Positions 43,342 to 55,711 of a stretch of DNA of 64,000 nt are shown here, piece by piece. The translations under genes and the position numbers were made by a program. Position 1 is the first letter of the stretch; each line of letters begins with the position of its first letter. The notes below the pieces were generated by a model that did no database searches, was not told where the DNA came from, and was given only the letters and a program-made list of their open reading frames with translations. Source of the DNA: Diphasiastrum complanatum (lineage: Eukaryota > Streptophyta > Lycopodiopsida > Lycopodiales > Lycopodiaceae); contig CM055107.1 of assembly GCA_029204225.1 (NCBI GenBank), positions 8,489,472 through 8,553,471 on the forward strand. The letters run 5' to 3'.

Positions 43342-44160
43342 GACAAAGACAAGATACTTTATATATTGTATTGTGAATTTCCACAACCAAATTGGTTTAA
43401 TGACAAATGGGTTAAGACGAGTATGTGTATGCATATTCGCCATAAACGCCAATCATTAAGACGATTATGTAGTAAAGGGAAGAAGAGGTCGGGATAGGCA
43501 TCTAAAAAAAATTGGGGAAAAGTTATTTATGAATCCAAGCATCCTAATCCCGAGCGCTTTAAGCAACAAAGAGAGGTAACAAAATCATGGCTTAATCTTT
43601 TAGGCCAATCTCACCTTGGATTGGAAGGCAAGGTTAATATGCACGCCCAATTTGTAAGCAATTCTCTTTTAGCGAATTGCGTTTCATATGGTTTTTGTTT
43701 ACCAATATTTTTTTGCTTTTTTGTAATCATTTAATTTGTGTTGATGTAGGTTGAAGATTATGGGCGCAAGTATACAAATGTCGAGTACAATATTGGATAT
43801 CGCCAAGGCTATAGCGCCTTGGTTGATCATCTTGCGGCACAAGGCGTACATCCAAGGGTAAATTTTTGCTACATAATTTGTATCTCTCATATTTTTTATA
43901 CATAATTTTCATTTCATTTCATTTTTATGACATGTGTTTGGCTAATAATCATTAATTTGTTTTGTGAATGTGTATGTAGAGGGCATCCTGCTTCCTTTGT
44001 GGAAGAAAGTACGGGAGGAAACCAAGGAGAAGAAGGATATGAAGATGAAGGGGACAAAGGCGAAGGCGAAGACAAAAGACAAGATTATGCTTCGGACGAC
44101 GATGAGAGAGAAGAGAGCGAAGACTAAGAAGCCTATAATTACTTCTTCGATTTGATGTAT
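43342..44160 (+). pseudogene. Continuation with two introns: conserved-looking C-terminal exons
   Basis: The frame continues after TAG (43339-43341) to 43653 with one further stop (TAG, 43495). It ends SWLNLLGQSHLGLEGKVN then MHAQF at a GTAAGC donor (43654). An exon at 43750-43857 (36 codons, GRKYTNVEYNIGYRQGYSAL) follows a gatgtag acceptor and joins in phase 0, ending at GTAAAT (43858). A last exon after tgtatgtag (43980) can be read as a short Arg-rich tail, or as a Lys-rich tail using an AG two bases on. The clean splice junctions argue for a once-real gene. The acidic frame of the last exon does not splice canonically. Confidence 0.5.
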
Positions 44161-45075
<915 letters not shown>

Positions 45076-45150
45076 TGTAGTGGGTTTCTTTCCTTGCCTA
45101 ACCTGAATCCAAGATCTAGTCAATATAGCATCAAGAGACAAAGTTAGTTG
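45076..45150 (-). repeat. U5 end of gypsy I 3' LTR (remnant)
   Basis: It matches 51913-51990 (TGTA-TGGGTTTCTTTCCTTGCC...) and stops abruptly at about 45150. The U3 and R parts are missing. Confidence 0.8.
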
Positions 45151-45829
45151 TTGCCAACCATCAGGAAGTTATTCAGTAGCTGGGCAGCAGTGTGTATGAT
45201 AGGCTCAGTGATGGCTTCAAGGAGGTATCCGTCGTTGGTCCAGTGAAGATCATTGGTGGGGTCAATGTAAGGCTTGATGGCCTGTTTGGCTTGCTTGTGA
45301 TTGGCTGAGGCCTGTGTACCGGATGCTATACCTATGGCTGCAAGGGTGGCCTCAGTGATGCGCACCTTGTGTGTGGCTCCCTGAAAAGTGATATAAAGTT
45401 TGGATTTTTCTTCCTTCCACGTATTGAAGGCAAGAGTGATCAAATCCATGTTGATTCTGTCAAAAAAAGCTCTCTCATGAATACCCATTGCAGTGAGCAG
45501 AGGCTCCGCAAGGGTCATCCAATGAGTGATCATGCTTGTGCTTGGAAGGATCATGATGTTCGTTGCAGATGGGACATCACGATGGATAGTATAATGCGGA
45601 GACTGGGAAGTATCAGTAGAAGATGGTGTGAAACGGAAGACGCGTGAATGTATATCAGAAAGCAGTTCAAGAAATTTGGAAGGCTATGGTCGTAGGAAAA
45701 ATTTGCAAGAGCTTCGCTAGCACAAGTGAGGAATGAATCGAATTCAGCCAACTTATAAGTGAATTTGGTGGGTCCATTACACTGAATACTAGTTTGGCTG
45801 ATCAACTCAGAACAAAAATTTGTAGGCAT
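45144..45829 (-). CDS. ORFs of unknown origin inside gypsy I
   Basis: Two minus-strand frames, 45829-45551 (92 codons) and 45554-45144 (136 codons), overlap by four bases and may be one protein split by a frameshift. The second (starting MILPSTSMITHWMTLAEP, with LYITFQGATHKV and ending LLNNFLMVGNN) looks protein-like. Its stop uses bases that belong to the LTR remnant. It occupies the place of integrase and the 3' internal region. It could be a captured host or retroelement segment. I recognise no family. Confidence 0.4.
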
Positions 45830-46075
45830 GTACAGTACTGTAAATATAAGCTATACGAAGGTTTCTTGGGATCTGAACCTATCAGGCGAATGTTTTCCAA
45901 GTCTAGTGAAGGATGAACCTTCGCCCAGGTACTATCATAAATGTATTTTTTCACAATTTGAACCTATGGACAACCTGATTTGGACATTTTAAGATCATTT
46001 AGTAGGTCGACAAAGGTTCATAATGAGGTTAAGGTGCTCGGCGAATCCACGACGATACAATTATCCTGCAATCAA
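45830..46075 (-). other. Junction segment between integrase stub and unknown ORFs
   Basis: Integrase N-terminal text (LYRRGF) follows a TAA at about 46063 and disappears within about 15 codons. The rest has no coding signal. Confidence 0.4.
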
Positions 46076-46473
46076 TTGATTTGGTTGAGCCTTATGAATC
46101 AATTGTCTCTTTGGTACTTTTGTCAAGGAGTCATTTGGTTGTCCTAGCATCAGGTACTCAACAATATCTGCTGGCCACTCAGGTACCGCTTCAACATAGA
46201 ACAACGCAACATTTGGTAGTTCATCATCTATTTCAGTATTAACTGGTGTGGATTCGATTTGCGAAATGTAATCGACTAGATAATGTTGCTTCCCCTTGGA
46301 ACCACAGTGCAAAAGTCAAATTCAGTTAATAACAATAACCATCTTGCAATATGTCCAGTATTGCACGTCTTGTTTACCAAGTAAAGTAACGGTTGATGAT
46401 CCGTATAAAAAGCAAAGTACATTTCCATGCAATAGTGAGAAAATTTCTGAATAGAAAAAATCATGGCTAACAC
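46061..46473 (-). pseudogene. pol: Gypsy I RNase H C terminus and integrase stub
   Basis: It shows the RNase H text MIFSIQKFSHYCMEMYF, TDHQPLLYLVN and ARWLLLLTEFDF, then a frameshift near 46280 and the linker (TEIDDELPNVALF, VEYLMLGQP). It ends at the first residues of integrase. Confidence 0.8.
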
Positions 46474-47650
46474 TTCATGTTTTGTTGTTGAATAATTTTT
46501 CTTCGGATCTGTGAGCTATCTGCTTGCAAATCGTATAGAATAATCCTTCTTATAGTCAGCTCGCTGCGTCAAAACTGATCCAATGGCGTATTAAGGCATC
46601 TGTATGAACATGGAATTCCATCGTCCAATCTGGAGAACACAGTATTGGTGCTGAAGTTAATGTTTTTTTTAATTTTTCAAAGGCTTTTAACGCTTCTACT
46701 GTCCAAATAGGAACAATAGTTAGTTTGTATATAGGTCGTGCTAAATCCGCAAAGAAGATAATTAAAATTCAATAGTAGTTCGCATGACCCATAGACACAT
46801 AAACTCCACGAATTGTTGTTGGCGGTGGCAATTCCACAATAACCTTGATTTTAGAATAATTCGTGGCAATACCATGTCTTGATATCACATGTCCAAGCAC
46901 AACTCCGTGGGAAACCCATATCTGACATTTTTCTGGATTTAGAGAAATCTGATATTTGCGGCATCTTTCAAATACTTTCTCCAATCGATCCAGGTGGTCT
47001 GTATCTGTACTATGGACTCCCAGGTCATCCAAGTAAATTTTCGCAAATCACATTACTCTTTGGAATGAACTTGGTGCATTACAAAGTCCAAACGACATTA
47101 CTTTATAAGCATAGGTGTCCCATTCTGTTGCAAAAGCAGTTTTGTGACGATCTGTAGGTGCAATATTAATCTAGTTGTAACCACTAAATCTATTCAAGAA
47201 ACTATAAGCTTCCGCTCCAGCAAGGCGATCCAACATGCTTTCAGTAAAAGGTAACAGAAAGTGATCCTTCCACGTCACTTTGTTCAACGCTTTGAGATTC
47301 ACACAGATTCGCAATTTCCCATTTTTCTTAGGAACAATGACAATCGGTGAAATCCATTCGGTATGCTCGATCTCATAAATGAAATCAACGTCAAGCAGTC
47401 TTCGAAGTTCTTTCTTTATCAGGTCCGCAACATTAGGATTACAGCAATAGAACTTTGTAATCTTTGGAACTGCATCAGTTACTAAAGGTATGGTATGTTC
47501 AATCACTGATGTTGGAATACCCTTCAGATCTTGATAAGTCCATGCAAAGCAATCTTGATACTTAATAAGTAACATGCGGAGTGCTTGATACTATTCAGAA
47601 TTAAGTTGTGATCCAACTTGTACAATATTTTTCGGTTCTCCTGGTTCGGC
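46474..47650 (-). pseudogene. pol: Gypsy I reverse transcriptase and RNase H N terminus
   Basis: 47575-47171 encodes fingers/palm text (FAWTYQDLKGIP, WISPIVIVPKKNGKLRIC, LPFTESMLDRLAG). After a stop near 47173, MSFGLCNAPSSFQRVM is readable. After another stop, YLDDLGVHS (catalytic YLDD, near 47020-47035) and GHVISRHGI follow in the 47032-46769 segment. RNase H begins after a stop near 46768. Catalytic Asp residues are present, but the frame is broken at least four times. Confidence 0.8.
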
Positions 47651-48435
47651 AAGATTCATTGGCTACGTCCTAGTTGGGCCATCATAAACCTCTTTCGATT
47701 CTGTTACGTGTTCTTCAGGTTCACGATGTGCTTTAGGTAACATGATAACCACATCATCCAGTGTATAATGTTTAAAATGTTCGGGCATATCATGCTGGAC
47801 TACATCTACTTGTTCTTTTTCGAAAGGACTTGTCTTGGATCTTCGCTTAGCCTTCTTAGCAAGAATTGATCGTGGAGGTGATGACTTCTGAGAAAATAAA
47901 CTCTTCTTTAAAGGTGAAGACTTCCTAGACGATGATGTCTTACTAGAATTCTGACTTGTAGAATTATCCTCGACTTTTCCTTTGTCTTTATCCAATAAGG
48001 TGGCACTTTCTTTGAATCAATCTTTTGAGGGGGATTTTCCCATTTCAGACCGTATTATAATGTTGCTTAGCTTGTTTCTTCGTCATCGATCATGTGATTC
48101 TATCTTCCTTCAATATAACTACTTTGGGCGGTTTTATTGTTGGTTCATCAGGAACATTACGCACTCCAAATCTGGTTGGATCCATATGATTTAAAATCTG
48201 CTCATCTGTAAGTCCAGCATTTCCATCATAAGAAAAGGCATGGCTCACTGGTATGAGATCATCCTCAATATGATCTGGTATAGAATCCGTTGATATCCAG
48301 ACTACATTTAGTATATTTAGTGAAAACGTGATTGGTGTATCCAAAGTTCGATCTAATTAGAAAATCTCGCTCAAATCTGATTGATTATCTTGTTGACACA
48401 TATATCCTGCTATACAATCAATCATTGCAAGAGCT
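47651..48435 (-). pseudogene. Gypsy I protease-RT linker
   Basis: Two open blocks (47995-47663, Lys/Ser-rich; 48344-48090) in different frames encode the variable spacer seen between protease and RT in long gypsy elements. No catalytic motif is present. Confidence 0.55.
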
Positions 48436-49266
48436 TCATTTCAGTTGACAGTATCCATTTGGGAATCGTTGAACTCCCAAATTGTTCTCTGGATGGTCAC
48501 AAGTATGATCCGTTGTTGACAAATCGTCATCTTCTTTTTGAACCACTGGTTTGATAGTCCAAGTTGTAGGGTCAACTTTAACAGCACATTCACAATTTTC
48601 AAAAGTGATTTTTCCGGTACCCCAGTTATGAATTACTTGCGCAACTCGTAACCATGGATGTCCCAATAAAACTCGGTAGACATTTGGCGCTTCTGGTAAG
48701 TCCATCACTACGAAAGTAATGATAAACTGTACTCTCGCAATTCTGACATGTATATCTTCAACCATTCATCGTGGATGAACTGTCGTTTGCTTAATAGCAA
48801 AAGACGTAGGCTTGATCTTTGTAAGAGCCCATTTTGCACATAGCTTTGTAGAGATCAGGTTAACTCCTGAACCGCCATCTATCACGGTTGCTTCTTTAGG
48901 AAATTGTCTATGCTGTATCGGTAGAGTGATATTATTTTGTTCACTTTCCCAAGTGGCTCCAACATGGAGTACTTCATTAGATTCTTCAAATCTAGCACAA
49001 AAAAGTGGCTCCTGATGGACTTTTGATTCTTCTTGAGCTAACTTTTGTGCTAAGACTTCTTTTGCTTTTGGCACCAACTTGAGGAACTCTGTATGTGGCG
49101 CTTCCAGTTCAGTCATCTTGAAGGGTTCTTCATGATGATGCATCTGATCATTCATATTTGTACGTGAATTTCTTGGAGGCTGCAATGGTGAAGAAGGAAC
49201 TTCTGCTGTTTCTTTAGCAGCTTCAAGCTCCTCTTCTTCTTGCAGATGTTTAATCCACTGTCTCAT
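48436..49266 (-). pseudogene. Gypsy I protease
   Basis: The aspartic protease motif VIDGGSGVNLIS lies near 48870-48905. The C-terminal YRVLLGHPWLRVAQVIHNWG block, typical of this retropepsin subgroup, follows at about 48680-48620. One TGA at about 48766 separates them. Confidence 0.85.
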
Positions 49267-50813
49267 ATTTTGATATCTTCGTTTTTCTGCATGAAGGTTT
49301 GGATAGACTTCCGATGTTGTTGGTATATATTCAATGGTATAGAATCAGTAGGTACTGGATCCGCTACTGGTTCTTTATGCTTCTGTGCTCTGGTGACCAC
49401 CATCAAGAGTGCACTTGATTTATTCTGAGTGACTGGTCTTTGCTTGATTGTTATCAAATTTGTAGGTGTTGTAGCTGGTGTGGCTTCGGTCTTGTTGGAC
49501 AATCTTTATAGCAATGCCCATAACCACAGTCACGGCAGAATGGTACAAATTTTTCTTTATTTGGACATTCTGCAACTCTGTGATTTTCTTCACATGCAAA
49601 GCATCCAAGTGGTACTCTGGTCCAATTTCTAGAGGCTTGTTGTTGAGCGGCAACATAAATAACGTACTGTTTCGAAGATCCACCTGAAGATCCACTTGCT
49701 TGATCAGTACCATAGTTCCATTGCTCAACACTTCCGTAAGGTTCTAGTTCCATCAAATTGGCAGGAGGAGCAGAGTGCTTTGGTGGGGCAGATAAAGAAA
49801 GCTAAACGTTTCGGGTATCCAAGAGCAGATTGTCAAGGTCTGGCTGTTAGATTTGCTCCATCCTGTGGTTCTCGATATCCCATTTGGGCATATCATTGCT
49901 TGCAAAAAGCAGTCTCATGATCAGACAAATTACACAAATGGCAAACATTGATCTCCATTCATTTTTTTAATTGAGGACACTCATTCACTGTGTTATTTCT
50001 TGTACAAATAGAACACCACACATTTTCCCTGATAGGAAAAGTCTTCGCAAACTTCTCAAGTTCCTTGTTCGCTTTTCCGTGGAAATCTTCCAATGCTTTG
50101 ATCTGTGATTGCAACTTTTCCATCTGTTTCTGCTGGTTCTTCCCAAGTTTCTCGAACTCGTTGAGCATTATTTTTGCGGTAGCGTTGGCATTTGTTGATG
50201 CAATAGTGGTGGATGCTGTAGTAGTCTGTCCTGCTGTATAAGACAACATACTGATATTCGGCTCATCATCTGAATCTTCATCCTCCTCCCAAATTGCATC
50301 GTCCATAGCATTTTGCAAGAGTGCATACTCATTATGGCGTTTCAGGTCACGTCTGATCCGTTTAGGTAGACTTGACAAAAATCACATAATCATGACATTT
50401 TTATTAATCAGCTCACGTTCGCATTCAGATCTGAGGCGTTTCACCCGTTCAATGTAATCTCGAACCATTTCCCGCTTTTCCATTTTAATTTTACTTAAAA
50501 GTAAAAAAGAGTCTTCCATAAACTTTCGTGGTTTGAACCGTGTGATAAGAGCTTGTTTAACAACCTCCCAATCTGTATGCTCAGTTTCATCTCGATTATA
50601 GTACCAATCTTGTGCTGCGCCTGTTAAGGCCATAGGAAACAACTTAAGTTTGTCTTGAGGAAAAATTTTGCCATAGACTTCACAAGATTCAGCATAGATA
50701 TGAAGAAATCTAACTGGATCTGTTAATCCATTATATTTGAGTAGATCCAAACGGGGTGCTCTTCTAACAATGATTGGATTGACTTCTTGTGGAGCACCTC
50801 CAGGGGCAACCAT
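49267..50813 (-). pseudogene. gag: Gypsy I gag
   Basis: It starts at ATG 50813 (MVAPGGAPQEVNP). The capsid block (LTGAAQDWYYNRDE, FKPRKFMEDSFLLL) runs to a TGA at about 50382. The next segment (50378-49959) carries an acidic stretch, Thr/Ala-rich sequence and a predicted coiled coil (LNEFEKLGKNQQKQMEKLQ). CCHC-like knuckles follow (CHLCNLSDHETAFC near 49950; CFACEENHRVAEC and CRDCGYGHCYKDC in 49756-49454), split by stops and frame changes. Confidence 0.8.
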
Positions 50814-51890
50814 CTTTACAAATTTAGATCAAACAGACAATGAGATTGGATCTAGATTTTTCAATCAAAAAACTATCTCAGATCAAATCTGCTAGATCTA
50901 TTTCTCTTTTCAAAAATCTGATTCTATATCATAAAAAAGATTTCGAAATACAATCAATCAATACTTCTCAAAAATGATAAATCTCTCAGAATCCAAATCA
51001 GAATATATCAGATTTAATCCAAAATTTGACAGAGACTTGATCTGAAAAATTAGAAACTAAAAATAGGACTGACAAAGATTCAATAGGCGAAGGTTGTCTC
51101 GGCAAAAGTTCAACAGTGCTATTTTGAGAAAAAACTCTCTGAGCAACTTTTTTGACAATTTTTTGGAAAATAACCTTTGCCGACCTCTCAGATGGAAGAT
51201 CTGACACAGATAAAATTATACAAAACTGGGCAAAGGTTTCTGACACAAGAAAATATAGTTTCTGTAGTTTGACGAGGATAAAAATCAAGATTTTTTATGA
51301 TCTGAACAAGAAGAATCTTCGTTGAACTCAAAAATAATATTTATTATAAATAGAATATTTTGGAAACTCAGCGAAGGTTCTGGAAAAGGATCAAGAGTAA
51401 TACTAGTATTTTTACAAAAAAGTGAACTTTTTGACAAAAATATGGCAATATGACAATTGATCTTTTAAAAACTCTTTTATTTTTTCTATCAGACCTATGC
51501 ACAGTGAATCAGACAAAGGTTCTTTTTCTATATTTTTAAGGTTTTGGTGATTTTTTGGTGTTTTTTTGAGGTTTTTCTTATGTTTCTGAAAATAGTTATC
51601 AACTCTGATGACGCTTTTTGCCTCTTTTTGACCAAATCTGACAGATTTGACCGATTTTTGTTGTTTTTTCTGATATCTCAGATCCAAATGGATCTTAAAA
51701 TTGGTGACCTGAATAGCTTTCCCTATTTTATAGTCAGATTTGATTTCAAACAAGCAAATCCACTCAAATCAAACAAAATCAATCCCAACTAACCCTAAAT
51801 ACAGATCTAACACTATTCATGCCATGACAAGATGCCTAATGCAAGCTAACCATCCAACGAACATGTTGCAAACTAAAAAATTGGCGTAGC
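50814..51890 (-). other. Gypsy I leader (about 1.08 kb)
   Basis: It lies between the primer site and gag ATG. It has minus-strand ORFs of 96 and 113 codons without known motifs. It is long for a gypsy leader and rich in atctgac/gatctgat words. Confidence 0.6.
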
Positions 51891-51908
51891 TCCCCGACAA
51901 CGGTGCCA
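51891..51908 (-). other. Primer-binding site of gypsy I, tRNA-Asp type
   Basis: The minus strand reads TGGCACCGTTGTCGGGGA, four bases inside the LTR. Confidence 0.85.
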
Positions 51909-51912
51909 AAAT

Positions 51913-52699
51913 TGTATTGGGTTTCTTTCCTTGCCTAACCTAAATCCAAAATCTAGTCAATCTAGCATGAAGAGACGAAGTTAGTTGTCACGCGTAGGTT
52001 CGTTCCCATGAGAGCGATAGTTTAGTTCACATTTCAGCATGAATGGAAGATCCAAATCTAACTCTAACATCCATTAATCCTATCCATTAACACTATGATC
52101 CATTAACACTACAATCCAGAATAGAAATAACTTACTCTTTCTCTCTCTCCCTTTTTCTCTCATAAAAAGTATAATAACATTCAATCCCAATAACATTCAG
52201 ATCCAACAATTAGCAAAAACCAAAGGAAGTATGGGAATTGGAGAAGGAAAGAAGAAGAGCAAGGACATTCATCAATCCATTTCTGAAGAGAACCAATCTG
52301 CTTTATTGAAATGAGAAAATGAACATGAGGAGCAACTCGAGTTGGTCCCTTTTTATAATAGAGAGAAGGACACTGGTCTCTGAATCCTATTGGTCCATTT
52401 CTGCCTCCCTAATTTAAAAAAGAGCGGGAACCATCCAAAATTGGAGGGAAACAATTTGAATTTGAATTTGAACCAATTTTTGGTGAGAGTCCCAACTTTA
52501 TTCACTAACTTGACATTTAGGCCTACGACATTAAAAGTCCCGCAAAAAGGCCTAAAGTCCTTTTATTGACTTGTAACTAATCAAATAACTATGTGATCAT
52601 TGGGTTGGACTTACACACGCAAGGTGCCAAATCCCTCTTGCTTATTAACTAGGGGGTTAGGGTTGCCTTGGGATCCGCAAACTCTCCAATAGCCACACA
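51913..52699 (-). repeat. 5' LTR of gypsy I (outer end approximate)
   Basis: The plus strand starts TGTATTGGGTTTC. A TATA-like box on the minus strand (ctattataaaaagg, near 52350-52365) is the likely promoter. The outer end is placed at a CACACA at 52699 only because it gives a CA terminus. Confidence 0.6.
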
Positions 52700-53445
52700 T
52701 GGCAAAACTCCAAAAAAAAAACTATAGCATTTTGCCACGCATGGCACATCTGAGCTCTCTGAAAAAAATTGCCACTCGTGACAAATTTTCAAAATTGAAC
52801 GTGGCAGTGCCACGCATATTTAAAATTTGAACTTGCTCAGGCCCTCCCCCCAAATCTATTCGGAGGAAGGGTTGATGATGACAAATTTTGACAGCGTGGC
52901 AGTGCCACGCATGGCAATGCCATGCGTTCATTGCCACGCAATTGCCATGGACATTGCCATGCGAAGGCCGACGACTCAAATCTGGTCCCCGTCTTATGTG
53001 CGTGGCAATGCGCCCATATTTGTAGTTGTGTATTTCTTGTACATAAATAAATAAGTGGGTCTTGCCACTCAAAATACTGTTGACCAAGCCTTACCTAGTG
53101 GGCCCCGCCACAATACAGTGTACAATGAGCATTAGCTTCCTGCGTTTATAAAGCCCAGTCCAATGAGCACATAAATTAAATAGTTTAAGTGTGTTCTAGT
53201 GACTTGGGCCTTAGGTGCAAATAAAATAAGTTAAAGGCCAAAGTCTAAGTTACAAGGTTGAGTCAAAGTCAAATGGTGGTAGGTGGGGTGTTCTTCTTTG
53301 TGCACCAATAGATCTTTTCTGTTTCTTTGAAAGGCTAGGATTTCAGTACTTGCCAGTAGCCAATAGGATGAATGAGACAAGGGTCTCCCAAAGAATAAAC
53401 AGGCACCATTTGTACTCATTTTACATTCTCAATTCTAGGAGAAAA
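52700..53445. repeat. Palindromic gccacgcatggca tract and spacer
   Basis: Between 52730 and 52990 the words gccacgcatggc, gtggcagtgccacgc, tggcaatgcca and attgccatgg recur about ten times. Many are self-complementary and some nested. A minus-strand ORF (53087-52722) across them is a composition artefact (WHCHAWHCHA). No gene is supported up to 53445. Confidence 0.6.
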
Positions 53446-53900
<455 letters not shown>

Positions 53901-55615
53901 ACTTCACACGTGTCTGAGCATTGAATTTCATATAGTACCTAAAATGATTCAATCATTATGATAATGAACCCTCTTGATCCAAATTTCCTTAAGATAGCAT
54001 GGAGATGCAATCAACACTCTGTAGATCTTGATTTTCATGAAAATTTTGAAACTATGGATTATAGATGCATCAATTTGAATCTAGCAAACTCGACCTCCTA
54101 CTATTTTTCTCACTTTCTAAAAGTGATCATTCAAATGCTTTTAGACTAATATAACTTTGAAAAGTCAAACTCTAAATCTACTATGAAAATTGGCCTCAAT
54201 TGCCAAATAAACAAATATGTCCAAAATAGCAAACTAGTTAACAGTTTCTCACACTCCCTCTTCAACTAGTTTTAGCATAGTTTTGACCATAGCCAACTTT
54301 AGAATGATCTCCATCCTAAGTATAGACCTCCTTTCTAAGATTTGAAAATAACTTTCATAATTGATATAAAGAATAGTGTCCACTTTGGATGCTTCACTAT
54401 TTCTTACATCAATTTTACATGTCAAGATGTGAATAGAACATAAAGAACCAAATAAAATGTAAATGAGATGATTTCTCCATGCTATCGACTTTGAACTCTC
54501 TGAAAAATTACATTAACCAAGCAATAAATGTGAGTGATCAACCATTGCTTGAATGTATCCTCCCTCTTTGTCCTTTCTTGCCATGTATCCACCATAAAAC
54601 TCCATGAATGAGCCTCCATCTCCATCTTGCCGCAAGATATCATCAACACTTGATGACTTGGCCATAAATGAGTGACATAATGAACCTCCAATAGCTTCAT
54701 TTCCATCAGAAAAGCTAGCCAAGAATGCAAGTACAACTCCAACATCAAAATGATGCACACCAATGTAGCTAGTTTGACCAAATCTTGACAAGTTGCACAC
54801 ATTCATATGAGATTGCTCAAACATAAGATAGAACAAGTAAAGTAAACTTGAACAACACTTCCTTGCTACTCCTTTGACCTTAATCGACTCTTTAATAACC
54901 TACAAAAATAGATCCAAAACATTTTTGCCAATTGACTCTCCTTTGATGCTCTTGACTAGCTCTAAATCCTTTGAGATCAACCTCTTGATCTTCCACTTGA
55001 CCATCAAAGTCATTGAACGAAACTTGTTTTCCAGATCCATTAGTTGCATCCATTCCATGAAAATCACCATCCACTTGCATAGCATCATCTACACAAGAAG
55101 ATCCACCAAAATATGTGAGAAATGCAAAATGAGTCACTTCCACTTGCTTACCCTTCTCATCATATGTGAGCCTTGAAGGTGTTTGTCTTTCCCTTGATGT
55201 TCTCCATGTATTTTGACTTGATGAAGGGCCTTCACCATCACCATCTAAAGTAGGATCCATAACATCAACATCAAGATTGTTAGATCCATCCACAATAACA
55301 CTTGAAGATACTTTTGGAATGTTCCTCTCATAAAAAATGACATCTCTACCAATAATCACCTTATTAGGAGTAGGAATGTAAAACTTGTAGGCTTTACTCA
55401 CCTCACTATATCCAACAAATATACCTTTCATTGATGAGGAATCCTCCTTTTTCCTATCATAAAGAGTTATATTGACATAGCAAGTTTATCCAAAAGTTCT
55501 AACTTAACTTGACACTCGGCCTCCTCTTGAATAGCATCTTAAAAGGTGTCCTTCCATCCAATATAGCAGTTGGCCACTTGTTGCATAGAAAGTTAGCACA
55601 CAATAGAATGATTTG
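53901..55615 (-). mobile_element. Copia J: LTR fragment plus integrase C-terminal fragment
   Basis: 53901-54251 resembles the U3 side of the copia G LTR (cacacgtgt; actaatataactttgaaaagtcaa) and ends TTTCTCA. It is followed by the polypurine complement cactccctcttcaac, as in G. Beyond is a 54260-54890 stretch of broken frames, then integrase text. RT and RNase H are absent, so a large deletion has joined the 3' end to integrase. The right end is fused to the three-exon gene at about 55610-55640. Confidence 0.7.
54482..54836 (-). pseudogene. Copia J internal fragment, unassigned
   Basis: Overlapping frames of about 106 codons. One reads MNVCNLSRFG and FMEFYGGYMARKD. It lies where RT/RNase H would be, but matches neither by eye. 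Confidence 0.3.
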
Positions 55616-55711
55616 ATAAAAATCGACGAGCTTTGACTCCTCCTCTGCTAGGTTTACTAGGTACGTTTTGTATTTTTCCCGAAAGCTTTTCATCTTTTTG
55701 TATTTTAACAT
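54892..55711 (-). pseudogene. Copia J integrase C terminus and linker
   Basis: 55711-55499 includes LCNKWPTAILDGRTPFKML (integrase C-terminal region) beyond the gene junction. 55431-54892 starts MKGIFVGYSEVSKAY, the conserved end of copia integrase, then an acidic/Ser-rich linker (TWRTSRERQTPSRLTY). Frames differ, so an indel near 55450-55500 is needed. Confidence 0.75.

Larger units (their letters stand above)
45076..52699 (-). mobile_element. Gypsy I: element lacking integrase and most of the 3' LTR
   Basis: The order on the minus strand is 5' LTR (about 52699-51913), tRNA-Asp primer site, 1.1-kb leader, gag, protease, linker, RT, RNase H, a stub of integrase, an unrelated-looking ORF region, and the last 75 bases of the 3' LTR (45076-45150). 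The protease (DGGSGVN) and linker style fit non-chromovirus gypsy elements, as in family A, but the sequence differs from A. Many stops and frameshifts are present. The outer end of the 5' LTR (about 52699) is a guess because the other LTR copy lacks that part. Confidence 0.8.

Noticed and set aside
43927-44127. Acidic Asp/Glu-rich frame of the last exon of the 43-kb gene
   Set aside because: It cannot be reached by a canonical splice junction from the 43750-43857 exon; the Arg- or Lys-rich readings can.
52722-53087. 121-codon ORF with WHCHAWHCHA
   Set aside because: Produced by the palindromic gccatgc/gccacgc words.
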